DNA of 64,000 bases from Marinifilum breve (GCF_003202155.1 NZ_QFLI01000003.1:62001-126000); one strand, 5' to 3'; positions 25,393 to 34,388 are shown, numbered from the stretch's first letter. The notes: generated by a model from the letters alone, not told the origin. Program-made: numbers and translations.

Positions 25393-26670
25393 TTAATCTT
25401 CTTCAACTATCTCAGCTTCTTTAGGCTTATCTTCTTTCACTCCCTCTGATATTCTATTATCAAGTTGATTCTTAGCAATATCATCTAGTAGATTTAATGG
25501 AGTCATACCACCTACTACTAAGTGCTGATTAGCTTGTTCTGAGGTTGGAATATTTAAGTTCTTAGCAGCATTAGCAGGTGTAGAAATCCCACACATTATA
25601 GCCTTATACCAATATTCCATTCTAGACTTCATATCACCAAGAATATTAGCAGTTCTATCAAACTCCACCACATATACACCTTTGTCTTTTTGAGTGAATA
25701 GTTTTCTGTTTAACTCTTGTTCAATCTTATCAAATCTTGGTTCTAAGCTTTCTGAAGTAAAAGCTAATTGAGCTGCTTCTAAAGTGTTATATGATATTTT
25801 CCCTGCGTTTATTTTCTGAGGAATAACACCATAATACCTTGCTACATTCAAATCATTATAGGCTCTTGTTTCAAGTAATTGACTGTTCTTTGGATCAACT
25901 GAAATAGGTTTAACATCCATAGCTTCTGATTGAGTAAATATTAAACCACCTCCACCTCCTGACAAAGCATTGGCAATACTTGATTTAGTATCATTTATTC
26001 GATTTTCAGTAGATCTACCTTTGATGTTTACAACTGCTGAGAAATTAGCACCGTTTTTGAAAAAATTCTTAGCTGTATTTTCACTGTGATTAGCTATTTC
26101 AAATGTATCAGCAGCATAACCACTTAAAGGTGTACCCTCATACCCATTTGTTGTATTTTCCCAAATATGAATCATATCTGGACTCTCAATAATTCCTATT
26201 CCTGATACATCATATTCGACATCTGATGGTATAAATTGATTGTTCGGAATTACTCTAACATAGTGATTCCTTACAGGCACAATCTCTTCTAATTGTCCAT
26301 AATTATCTTTCTTCAACAATAGATATCCATTACCATTTCCTGTTAATGAATTCCATACCAATTGACGAAAGATTTCATTTCTTGAATGTAGATTATTTGG
26401 ATTGTCTAACACCTTTTGAACCCTATGCTCAGGACACAATTCTTTACCATTTTCAGTAATCTTATAGACCTTAATAGGACAAGTGCTAATTCCATTTGCT
26501 ATAGCTTGAATACAAGCAAAAGCAGCAGGTAAATTAGTGTTATCACCACCCCCTAAAATAGATTCAAAACCTGATAAAGTTGAAAAACTTGTTCCTTGTG
26601 AAGTAGGTTCACTTCTTATTTCTTGGTAAGAGCTTTGTTCATTTGAATAACTGACATTTATAAATTTCAT
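25393..26670 (-). CDS. Portal protein, HK97 family
   Basis: 425 residues. Family features: FACIQAIANGISTCPIKVYK near the start, a conserved LVWNSLTGNGNGYLLL, VRVIPN, SGYAADTF, and LNVARYYGVIP with PANAAKNLNIP near the C-terminus. It forms the dodecameric ring at one capsid vertex through which DNA passes. Gene order terminase, portal, protease-capsid is standard. The last 30 residues are acidic (VKEDKPKEAEIVEED). Confidence 0.92.
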   Translation of the reverse strand: MKFINVSYSNEQSSYQEIRSEPTSQGTSFSTLSGFESILGGGDNTNLPAAFACIQAIANGISTCPIKVYKITENGKELCPEHRVQKVLDNPNNLHSRNEIFRQLVWNSLTGNGNGYLLLKKDNYGQLEEIVPVRNHYVRVIPNNQFIPSDVEYDVSGIGIIESPDMIHIWENTTNGYEGTPLSGYAADTFEIANHSENTAKNFFKNGANFSAVVNIKGRSTENRINDTKSSIANALSGGGGGLIFTQSEAMDVKPISVDPKNSQLLETRAYNDLNVARYYGVIPQKINAGKISYNTLEAAQLAFTSESLEPRFDKIEQELNRKLFTQKDKGVYVVEFDRTANILGDMKSRMEYWYKAIMCGISTPANAAKNLNIPTSEQANQHLVVGGMTPLNLLDDIAKNQLDNRISEGVKEDKPKEAEIVEED

Positions 26671-26706
26671 TATTCATATTCTGTTCTTTTTTATGTGCTT
26701 CTTATT

Positions 26707-28428
26707 TTAATAGGCAAACACTGTAATGTTATCACTAACATCTCCTACATATCCATTTTCTAGATCGTGTAAATAACCACTTAAGGCTTGAACCATAGTG
26801 ATTACCATATCTATTTTATATTTATCGTTCTTTCTCATTGGCTTTACATTGCCATTGTGATCTGACCTTAAATCAACATTCTTAAAACAATATCGAGTCA
26901 ATGGATTATCCTCAATTAATACATTGTGAGTAGGATCGATAATTATCCTTTCTAATTCCTTTGTTGGTTTGGAAAAATGACCAAATCCTTGACCGTGTTT
27001 CACACAATGGAAACCCATATTATTTAGGTTGGGAGTAATACCTCCAGAGTTTGAAAAGTCATAAAGAACTGCCATTACTTCTAAATTGTAATTATTCTTC
27101 ATCCTTTCAATATCAGTAGCTACATAGTTATAATCAACGGTACTACTAGGAGTTAACTTGAGATATCCAGCATCAGCAAATGTTTTAAACATCTGATAGT
27201 TATATACATTCTCAAAACCTACTCTAGGTAAATAAGCATCAGTTTTAAAGGCATATTGACCATCTTTATAAAATAAATAACTTACTGCTGTTAAATCTGA
27301 TACACTAGATAAATCTAATCCTATCCAACATTGACAACCACGATAATCTTCTAAATCAAAATCCTTACTTGATCTTTCTTTTACCTTCTTTGCTTGAATC
27401 CAAGTATTACTATTCTCCACAAAGATGTTTAATAACTTGGTTTTAAATTCAGGTTGTTCACTAGCTAATTTTAGACAGTTAGCCAACTGTTTTTCATACA
27501 TATTCCTAACCCTTCTTTCGTGTATATATAAAGGGTGTACTTTCTCAACTGCTCTATTCTCAATACACTTATCCCAACTCTCTTTATCTTCATCATCTAA
27601 ATCATAGATCAATGCGAATTTAGATTTGGGTAGTGTTTTATTTCTTAATTCTTCTTTGTAGCTATCATACATTTCTTTTAACAGACCATCCATAATATCA
27701 CCTGCTGTAGAAATATAGATACCCAATGGATTTTCACGCTTACCTGCTGTAAATTCCAAAGCTGTTTTAAGTTTAGAATCCTTAGCAGCCCATACTTCAT
27801 CATAGATAAAACAAGATGGATTCTTACCATCATTCCTTTTCTTATCAGCCGAAATACAGAACATTTGACCATCTGTATTTTTAAACTTCAATACTCCTTG
27901 ATGGTTGTATTCTGATTCAGGAATCTTCCAGGCATTTCTACATTTAGCTACAGAATATTTACACATATCCTTAGCCTGCTTAAATACTTCACCTGCTTGT
28001 TCCTTTGAATTGGCTGCTATATTCACAACAGCCTTTTCTTTATCGGTTCGATCAGGAAACATTATAGCAATGATTCCAAGAATAGCAGCAATAAAGGATT
28101 TACCACCACCTCTTGTCATTAGTATAAATGCTTCTGTGACTACTCTATAGTTATCTAGTTTATAGAACCATCCGTGAATACCTGCTACAATAAAAGCTTG
28201 GAAAGGATAAAGTATAATCTTCTTATTATCTACAGTCCTATAATTGTCTTCAACAGCATTTAATATTCTCTGAACCCATTTAGTATCGAAATAGATATCT
28301 TCATCGTTTGATAGCTCAACGAAATTATCTACCATATCCTTTAAGGATGAAGAAGCTAGAATAGAACCATCGAGAATTCCGAGAATATATTTATCTACTC
28401 TCTCAATTCCGACTTGCTTATACTTCAT
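26707..28428 (-). CDS. Terminase large subunit
   Basis: 573 residues. ATPase domain with a Walker-A-like MTRGGGKSF (Lys110) and Walker B FIYDEVW (Asp210, Glu211); nuclease domain starting at about 365 with Asp372 (GLDLSSVSD). This is the Terminase_1 family found with HK97-type heads. It packages DNA through the portal. The start codon overlaps the stop of the small subunit gene by one base, so the two are coupled. Both catalytic centres look intact. Confidence 0.92.
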   Translation of the reverse strand: MKYKQVGIERVDKYILGILDGSILASSSLKDMVDNFVELSNDEDIYFDTKWVQRILNAVEDNYRTVDNKKIILYPFQAFIVAGIHGWFYKLDNYRVVTEAFILMTRGGGKSFIAAILGIIAIMFPDRTDKEKAVVNIAANSKEQAGEVFKQAKDMCKYSVAKCRNAWKIPESEYNHQGVLKFKNTDGQMFCISADKKRNDGKNPSCFIYDEVWAAKDSKLKTALEFTAGKRENPLGIYISTAGDIMDGLLKEMYDSYKEELRNKTLPKSKFALIYDLDDEDKESWDKCIENRAVEKVHPLYIHERRVRNMYEKQLANCLKLASEQPEFKTKLLNIFVENSNTWIQAKKVKERSSKDFDLEDYRGCQCWIGLDLSSVSDLTAVSYLFYKDGQYAFKTDAYLPRVGFENVYNYQMFKTFADAGYLKLTPSSTVDYNYVATDIERMKNNYNLEVMAVLYDFSNSGGITPNLNNMGFHCVKHGQGFGHFSKPTKELERIIIDPTHNVLIEDNPLTRYCFKNVDLRSDHNGNVKPMRKNDKYKIDMVITMVQALSGYLHDLENGYVGDVSDNITVFAY

Positions 28429-28802
28429 TAATATTCTAACTTATTTTCTTCTACATCACAATTCGTTTTAAGCTCCTTCTTACTCTTTGGGGTAAGCATC
28501 AATTGAACAGCATAGGTGAGATATAAAGATTGAAGTGATTTAATTTCAACTACAAATGGATGCTTTCTAATAGCTGCTGTTTTAGAATCTAAATAAGTGG
28601 CTCCTTCATCTTTTATAGTCTGTCTCATATCCATTATGGATTGATAAACTATAGCCATCTGTTCACATATGATAGTATCATTATTGGTAAACTCTCTATC
28701 ATATTTAATAAGCTTTCGAATAGTTTTATAGTGAGATAAAGCAGTTTTATTATCTGAGTCCTTAAGAGATTCAGGTAATAATTCTTTTAGCTCTTTGGCC
28801 AT
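28428..28802 (-). CDS. Terminase small subunit, P27 family
   Basis: 124 residues, helical. The signature of P27-like small subunits is seen: VYQSIMDMRQTI, GATYLDSKTAAIRKHPFVV, SLQSLYLTYAVQLMLTPKSK. It recognises the packaging start and hands DNA to the large subunit, whose gene overlaps its stop by one base. Confidence 0.85.
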   Translation of the reverse strand: MAKELKELLPESLKDSDNKTALSHYKTIRKLIKYDREFTNNDTIICEQMAIVYQSIMDMRQTIKDEGATYLDSKTAAIRKHPFVVEIKSLQSLYLTYAVQLMLTPKSKKELKTNCDVEENKLEY

Positions 28803-28812
28803 ATCTACTACA

Positions 28813-29256
28813 TTATTTTTTTGGTAGGTTGATAGATGCTATAATATAATCCAATAGTCTATCCTTATAATATAAGTTCACCTCATACTTCTTATTCGGC
28901 TTTCTTATACTCTTCTTCTTAATCACATATGATTTATCAATTACTCCAATCCCTTTCATATTAGCTCTCATCACTAACTTAATATGTGATTTATGAATTG
29001 CTTGATCGTGTCCATATTCGTATTTAATATTGGATATTAAACCTCCATTAGTAACATCATCCAACAAATCAACATAGGGAATCTTTATTCTATCTTCACC
29101 CTGAATAATTACTACATATTCAAATGCTTCTACAATATCTTCTATTGCTTCATCATCTTCATTGTAGAACTCTAAAAACGTTTCCTTTTTATTGGTGAAT
29201 GATAAATATCTTTGGATACAGGCAATTGATATCTTTTTATCATGTGTTTGTATCAT
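28813..29256 (-). CDS. Phage protein of unknown function next to the terminase
   Basis: 147 residues, alpha/beta, charged (FYNEDDEAIEDIVEAFEYVV; a basic stretch YVIKKKSIRKPNKKYEVNLY near the C-terminus). It lies 10 bases before the small terminase gene and after a GC-richer gap that may hold cos. I do not recognise a family. A DNA-binding packaging accessory is possible from position and the basic tail, but this is only inference. Confidence 0.6.
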   Translation of the reverse strand: MIQTHDKKISIACIQRYLSFTNKKETFLEFYNEDDEAIEDIVEAFEYVVIIQGEDRIKIPYVDLLDDVTNGGLISNIKYEYGHDQAIHKSHIKLVMRANMKGIGVIDKSYVIKKKSIRKPNKKYEVNLYYKDRLLDYIIASINLPKK

Positions 29257-29405
29257 TTAAGTTCATAATTCTTTTTTCTTTCACCCTTATAACTCACTTA
29301 TTTACAAAGAATTACAAAAGTCTCCCCACCTCTCTAAAATACTGATTATCAAGGGAAACCACCGCAGGGAGTCACTTGTTTATGCGTAATATTTTTTTCA
29401 GAATT
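29257..29405. other. Candidate cos / packaging region
   Basis: 149 bases without a gene between HNH and terminase genes. The centre (29320-29385) is clearly richer in G and C than its surroundings and holds CTCCCCACCTC and GGGAAACCACCGCAGGGAG. In phages with an adjacent HNH gene and P27 small subunit the cohesive-end site usually lies here. No direct proof. Confidence 0.4.
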
Positions 29406-29774
29406 TCAGCACACACTTATTTCTAAATTTTTTCGGTAAACCTCTAATAGATATTCATTGAAATTAGAATCAACTTCTTCCAAAACTTCAAGCAAGAGTT
29501 CAAAATCTTCTAATTCCATATTCATAAATTTGTGTACTTCAATATGGCAGGCTTCACATAGACTACTTAAATTGTCATAGTCAAAAGCATATTCTAATGC
29601 TTTATCATAGTCCAAATCAATAAACTGAGCAAAGGGTATAATATGGTGTATGTGTTCTGTGTATTTCCTTTTACAACATTCACATACAGGATTATCAGAA
29701 TATTTTAAAGCTCTTAAATCTTTCCATCTTCTATCCTGATAAATTTTCTGATGAGCTTCTTTAGCTCTTAACAT
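29406..29774 (-). CDS. HNH endonuclease
   Basis: 122 residues. HNH motif complete: Cys31/33/34 (CECC), His43-His44 (HIHHIIPF), Asn68 (DNLSSL), Cys73, Cys76, His77 and His81 (CEACHIEVH); the Cys pairs bind structural zinc. Small HNH proteins beside the terminase stimulate site-specific cos cleavage by the large terminase in HK97-like phages. Its gene overlaps the previous one by 14 bases. Confidence 0.88.
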   Translation of the reverse strand: MLRAKEAHQKIYQDRRWKDLRALKYSDNPVCECCKRKYTEHIHHIIPFAQFIDLDYDKALEYAFDYDNLSSLCEACHIEVHKFMNMELEDFELLLEVLEEVDSNFNEYLLEVYRKNLEISVC

Positions 29775-30021
29775 CTTTTCTAGCGTGTTTAATTTGCTGT
29801 TTCAGTAATTCTAAAACCGAAGAATAACCAGTTAAAGAATACACTAATCCTGTTCCTATTAAAACCGCTAACAATGCCGAAATAGTTAATGTAGTTGCTG
29901 TTATTCCAAAACAAACCAGAATAAATGGAATGGCAAATACAACAACACCATTAAACGCTAATTCGAATAATTGTAGTAATAAGTTAAGAGTAAATATTAC
30001 TGCTATTTTTAGTTCTTTCAT
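29761..30021 (-). CDS. Small two-helix membrane protein, first gene of the late operon
   Basis: 86 residues with hydrophobic segments at about 8-40 (IFTLNLLLQLFELAFNGVVV onward) and 42-65 (TLTISALLAVLIGTGLVY), and a basic C-terminus (QIKHARKDVKS). It is the first gene of the late operon and overlaps the HNH gene by 14 bases. No family recognised. A role in superinfection exclusion or membrane modification is possible but unsupported. Confidence 0.6.
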   Translation of the reverse strand: MKELKIAVIFTLNLLLQLFELAFNGVVVFAIPFILVCFGITATTLTISALLAVLIGTGLVYSLTGYSSVLELLKQQIKHARKDVKS

Positions 30022-30533
30022 CTTCTATTTTTATTCAATTTTATGAGGTTTTTAATCAGAATAAAAGCACTTTTTAGTATCATTTTCTGTCCTTTTTCAA
30101 CTTTTTCAGACCATTTTGATCATAGAAGAAATTAGTGTGTACTTTCTACAATCACCTGAAATTTGAAATCACATTTTATGATATGGGCACACACTTAAAC
30201 GCATCTCTTCTTTTTTCTTTTTCTGAGTTAAGACCCTCTACTTATATAAGAGTGAAAAAGCAATTTTGGGGAAGATTTTAGGAAGTATTTTTAAAGTATT
30301 TTAGATGAGATATCATTGAATCGATAACAACAGGAAGAAAGTATACAACAAGCAGTATTTATTGATGTGAACAAACAAAAACCACCCTTATCTTGGGGGA
30401 AATTTTTATTTCAGCAAGGGAACAATAAATACCCTAATTTCAAGTCCATTTTTTTACCACATATAATGATATAACAATATAGAAACAATTACACATTAAT
30501 ATTATAATAAATATATTTTTTCCTTTTTTCATC

Positions 30534-30568
30534 CACTGGTTCACTGCTTCCACTGCTTCCACTGCTTT
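30534..30568 (+). repeat. Iteron-like tandem repeats
   Basis: CACTGGTT, then CACTGCTTC twice and CACTGCTTT in direct head-to-tail order, period 9. They lie beside an A/T-rich stretch and about 270 bases ahead of the polymerase-like gene, the arrangement of an iteron origin. This is suggestive only. Confidence 0.5.
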
Positions 30569-30774
30569 TTCACATCTATATTTTTAGGGGAAAATTCTTT
30601 AAGTTTTTTTCATCCATTCACATCAATATCAACTCAATTCAGTTGCTGAAAAATGACTTTTTAGAAAAAACAATGCCTTTCATTTTTACTATATAGTTAA
30701 GAATGATCTACCAATTTTCAAGAAAGAATTAAGAGGTAGAATATTCACATATAGATGTTTTAAAAATAGATCTC

Positions 30775-30797
30775 AGCAGGGAGTAATTAACCCTGCT
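30775..30797 (+). promoter_or_regulatory. Hairpin in the leader of the polymerase-like gene
   Basis: AGCAGGG (30775-30781), loop of 9, CCCTGCT (30791-30797), ending 43 bases before the ATG. No T-run follows, so it is more likely an mRNA regulatory structure or operator than a terminator. Confidence 0.45.
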
Positions 30798-30840
30798 TCT
30801 ATTACCCTAAAACATCAACTCAATAAAAATAAAACACTAT

Positions 30841-32046
30841 ATGATGGAAAAGAATTATTTATACTTCTCAGAGTTAGAAGAATTGGTAGATATCAATAAG
30901 AAATCCTTTAATTATAAGGAAACTAATCTAAAAGTAGAAAAGCTTATAAAGCTAAACCACTCTATTATTTACACCTATTTAAACAATGAAACCAAAACAC
31001 ACAAAGAATACATTGAAATAGGATCAGAAAAACTAAAATCTATTACCGATAGAACAAACTACACTAAATACATTGAATTTTTAGAAAGCTTTAGAATCAT
31101 ATCAAGAAATCATCACTACTTCACAGGATATTCTAATGGTGAATATGTAGGCAATGAATTTTCAAAACAGATGCTTATCCTGGATTCTTTAAAAGATTGT
31201 AGAAATGATATTAAAAGCAAACAATATAAAACCAAGGAAGAAAACACAATTAAAAAAAACATGAACTGTATAGTAAAGGATAAAGAACTAATCAAACACC
31301 TTAAAAGAGACTTAAAAAGCCTTAAAGTTATCTCGATGAATAATGATATTAAATGTCAATATAAGAAGTTCCTGAATGACAATATTAACCTAGGACAAAT
31401 CCAAAATCAAGATTTTAGATTCTCATTTATTGGACACAGATTATATACCAATGTTTCTAATATATCCAAAGAAGCTAGAAAACTATTGTCATTTGATGGT
31501 AAGACACCACTAATTGAATTTGATGTAAAATCGTGTCACTTATTGATGCTATTAAAGTTCTTAAAGGTTTATAAAGTTGATCAGCTTTATCACCAAGAAT
31601 ATTCATTAATGAAAGAAGTAATAACATCTCCCGAACAAGATATTTACAATTACATTTCAGACAATGATTATGAAAAAAGACCATATTGGAAAGAGAAAAC
31701 ATTACAGTTCCTAAATTCTGAAGGAGAAAACAAGGGAACCAACAAACGATTTTTCGATAAGTTTCCATTGATAGCTGAATGGATAAGAATATGGAAACAA
31801 CAGTTTAAAGATTCAGAAGGAAATGTAAAGAAAGATATCCTATTCAATATCCTTACTGAATATGAATCAGACCTTATTATTAATAATATCACGACTAAAG
31901 TATATAAGAGAATAAGAGCTATAAAAATCATCACTCTACACGATGCTATTTATGTAGGAAAGAAATCAGGCTTAAAAGATGAAGACAAAGAGATGGTATA
32001 TAGAATCTGGAATGAAAACATCCAAGATTTCATTTACAAATTGTAG
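30841..32046 (+). CDS. Polymerase-like replication protein of mobile elements
   Basis: 401 residues. The C-terminal half holds, in order, motifs resembling the palm of family A polymerases: IEFDVKSCHLLMLLKFL with Asp228 (motif A), KEKTLQFLNS (motif-B-like), RFFDKFPLIAEWIRIW, then ESDLIINNI and ITLHDAIYV with His367-Asp368 (motif C). From general knowledge, similar uncharacterised proteins occur on Bacteroidota plasmids and integrated elements. It is the only replication candidate in the prophage and follows the iteron-like region. The N-terminal half is helical and unrecognised. Double ATG at the start (30841 or 30844). Activity is inferred. Confidence 0.6.
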   Translation: MMEKNYLYFSELEELVDINKKSFNYKETNLKVEKLIKLNHSIIYTYLNNETKTHKEYIEIGSEKLKSITDRTNYTKYIEFLESFRIISRNHHYFTGYSNGEYVGNEFSKQMLILDSLKDCRNDIKSKQYKTKEENTIKKNMNCIVKDKELIKHLKRDLKSLKVISMNNDIKCQYKKFLNDNINLGQIQNQDFRFSFIGHRLYTNVSNISKEARKLLSFDGKTPLIEFDVKSCHLLMLLKFLKVYKVDQLYHQEYSLMKEVITSPEQDIYNYISDNDYEKRPYWKEKTLQFLNSEGENKGTNKRFFDKFPLIAEWIRIWKQQFKDSEGNVKKDILFNILTEYESDLIINNITTKVYKRIRAIKIITLHDAIYVGKKSGLKDEDKEMVYRIWNENIQDFIYKL

Positions 32047-32206
32047 AAATAAAAACTCAATCACCGGACTAAAAAAAAGCATATATTTATTTGTTAAATA
32101 ACATCATAAAATAACCAAATACTTTTATTAAGTTTGAAAGATTCTGAATTACTTATATTAATTTTAATTTAGAACCATATCAATTGCCTAATTAATATAA
32201 AAATCT

Positions 32207-34228
32207 ATGATGAAGAAACACACCGCCCAAATCACAACTAAAAGTATTGAACAAAGTGGTTTACCTTCTGATTTCAAAAAAGCTATTGCTGAGTATATCT
32301 GGAATGGTTTTGATGCTAAAGCAACAAATATTGAGTTAAAATATGACGCAAACGAATTAGGATATTTAAATTCATTTTCAATCACTGATGATGGGAATGG
32401 TATAAATTTGGAATCAATTGACGAAACATTTGGTCACTTCATGGATTCTAAAAAATCAACCACATTTGAACACGATGGATTTGTAAAAGGAAAAAAAGGG
32501 AAAGGAAGATATTCTTTTGCTAACTTTTGTGATGAAGCTATTTGGCATACTACAAGCAAAGAAAATAATTCAGAGTACATTCAATATGAAATTATAATTA
32601 AAAAAGAAACACTTGAAGATTTTCATACATCACAATCTAGAATTGCCCCTGTTAAAAAAACAGGTACAACAGTTAGTTTTAAGTCATTTCATTCCTTAAC
32701 AAGTGATCTATTAGAAAGTGATATATTTTTAGATTTTCTAGCAAGTGAATTTGGTTGGTTTTTATTTCTAAATAAAGAATCAAATTATAAAATAAAAATC
32801 AATAATAAAGAACTCGATTATTGGAGTATTATTGGAGATTTTAAGGAGTTTGATAATACATTTAATGACCACAGCTTCAGAATTAGCTTTATTAGATGGA
32901 AAAAAAAGATTGGAGATAAATACTATAATTACTTCTTAAATCAAGATAAAAAGGAGGTTGAAAGAAAACACACTTCATTCAACAATAAAGCAATTGACTT
33001 TCACCACTCGGTATATATTGTTTCAGATTATTTTGAAAATTTCGCATTTACACAAACAGATAATCCTACACTAGGGTTAGAAAAAAAGAATCAAAGTGAT
33101 GATACGTTTAAGCAACTTAATATCTTCTTAAAGTTACTAATAAACGAAGCAGAAAAATCATTCATAAGAGAAGAGCAAGCTGATAAATTAATTGAAGATT
33201 ATAACTCCAAAAATATATTTCCTCCTTTTAAGAACAATACCTACGAGCAAATAAGGAAGAAAGATTTAGAAAATGTAGTTAAGGAAATTTATTGTACTCA
33301 CCCTGTGATATTCCAAAAATTAAGGAAGCCTCAAAGTAAAACTTTAGTCGGATTCTTGAATTTATTGCTTGACACTGAACAACGGGAAAATATACTAGAC
33401 ATATTGGAAAATATTATAGAATTATCCGACGAAGAAAGAGTTAATTTATCTAATGCTTTAAAGAAAACAAAATTAACAAGTATCACCGCTTTAGTTCAGC
33501 TATTACAAAATAGATTTGAGGTAGTTAATGTTTTAAAAAAGTTAGTCTTTGAATTAGAAAAATTCACTAATGAACGTGACCATATCCAAAAGGTCATAGA
33601 AAATAACTATTGGCTTTTTGGCGAACAATATCATATTGTTTCAGCAGACCAGAATTTCGAAACGGCTTTAAATAACTATTTGGATTTTACTGAAACCGAT
33701 AAAAAACACAAAGAAAAGCTTACATCAAAAAATAGGTTAAAACGACCTGATATATTTATAGCAAGACAAATCGAAGTTCCAGATTCTTCTAGTGATGAAC
33801 TTACGATAGAAGAAAATATAATTGTTGAATTAAAAAGACCTAGTGTTGTAATTGGCAAAAAACAATTTGACCAAATTGAAGATTACATTAGATTCATAAT
33901 AAAAGAGCCTAAATTTAATAGTGAACTTCGCAGATGGAAATTGATTCTTATTGGAAAAGAAGTTGATGATTGGATTAAAGATAGATACGATTCTAATAAG
34001 AATAAAGGGAAACGATTTTTAATTGAAGCAGTAAAGAATTATGAAATCTTTGCTATGACATGGGATGATTTATTCAAAATATTTGACATTAGACACAAAC
34101 ATCTAATCAGCAAATTAGAATTTAAAAGCTCTATAATTGAAGATCTTGAAGGTAAGGGAGTTATTGCCAAATCTGATCAACCTAACGAATTGCTAAATCA
34201 ATTAGATTCCACACAAACTAAAAATTAA
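32207..34228 (+). CDS. GHKL ATPase fused to Shedu-like (DUF4263) nuclease, putative anti-phage protein
   Basis: 673 residues. N-terminal GHKL (Hsp90/MutL/MORC-type) ATP-binding domain: N-box Glu29-x-x-x-Asn33-x-x-Asp36-Ala (EYIWNGFDAKA), ITDDGNGI with Asp62-x-Gly64-type motif, GKKGKGRYSF lid at 95-104, and GTTVSF. Residues about 280-460 are helical. The C-terminus has a PD-(D/E)xK core: Asp515 (RPDIFI), Glu541-x-Lys543 (IVELKRP) and KKQFDQIEDY, as in Shedu/DUF4263 nucleases. Shedu proteins are single-gene anti-phage nucleases with variable N-terminal sensors. The gene has its own terminator and 160-base upstream gap, as cargo genes do. Confidence 0.8.
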   Translation: MMKKHTAQITTKSIEQSGLPSDFKKAIAEYIWNGFDAKATNIELKYDANELGYLNSFSITDDGNGINLESIDETFGHFMDSKKSTTFEHDGFVKGKKGKGRYSFANFCDEAIWHTTSKENNSEYIQYEIIIKKETLEDFHTSQSRIAPVKKTGTTVSFKSFHSLTSDLLESDIFLDFLASEFGWFLFLNKESNYKIKINNKELDYWSIIGDFKEFDNTFNDHSFRISFIRWKKKIGDKYYNYFLNQDKKEVERKHTSFNNKAIDFHHSVYIVSDYFENFAFTQTDNPTLGLEKKNQSDDTFKQLNIFLKLLINEAEKSFIREEQADKLIEDYNSKNIFPPFKNNTYEQIRKKDLENVVKEIYCTHPVIFQKLRKPQSKTLVGFLNLLLDTEQRENILDILENIIELSDEERVNLSNALKKTKLTSITALVQLLQNRFEVVNVLKKLVFELEKFTNERDHIQKVIENNYWLFGEQYHIVSADQNFETALNNYLDFTETDKKHKEKLTSKNRLKRPDIFIARQIEVPDSSSDELTIEENIIVELKRPSVVIGKKQFDQIEDYIRFIIKEPKFNSELRRWKLILIGKEVDDWIKDRYDSNKNKGKRFLIEAVKNYEIFAMTWDDLFKIFDIRHKHLISKLEFKSSIIEDLEGKGVIAKSDQPNELLNQLDSTQTKN

Positions 34229-34245
34229 AACCTCATAACATTAAT

Positions 34246-34283
34246 AAAAGCCATTAGAATTAATTTTCTGATGGCTTTTTTAT
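34246..34283 (+). terminator. Terminator of the GHKL-Shedu gene
   Basis: AAAAGCCAT (34246-34254) pairs with ATGGCTTTT (34271-34279) and the stem extends inward by about five more pairs; a T-run follows. Confidence 0.85.
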
Positions 34284-34372
34284 TTTCATTTTTTTCCAGT
34301 CGATTTCAGCAAAAATAAGTCGTTAATCATCCAAAAAACATTCAAAATAGATAAACTTCTGATTGAATTTTG

Positions 34373-34388
34373 AATATATAAGTAAAAG
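34373..34388 (+). promoter_or_regulatory. Shared phage upstream motif, copy 2
   Basis: AATATATAAGTAAAAG, 31 bases ahead of the coiled-coil gene; 15 of 16 bases equal the copy at 9267-9282. Confidence 0.45.

Larger units (their letters stand above)
30022..30840. promoter_or_regulatory. 820-bp non-coding control and possible origin region
   Basis: No convincing gene on either strand; the longest frames are about 30 codons. It separates the leftward late operon from the rightward replication set, so it must hold divergent promoters. Visible structure: palindrome CTTATATAAG (30241-30250); three GGGGAA.ATTTT-like sites (30268, 30396, 30587); ATTGAATCGATAA (30315-30327), repeated at 37488; tandem CACTGCTTC repeats (30542-30568); and a hairpin (30775-30797) ahead of the polymerase-like gene. 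Very A/T-rich tracts lie at 30460-30530, as in origins. Confidence 0.6.

Noticed and set aside
30042-30134. 30-codon plus-strand frame (MRFLIRIKALFS) upstream of the late operon
   Set aside because: No promoter context and composition is as expected from T-rich DNA.
30440-30532. 30-residue membrane peptide on the minus strand in the control region
   Set aside because: Very A/T-rich sequence gives hydrophobic codons by chance; no ribosome-binding site or conservation evidence.
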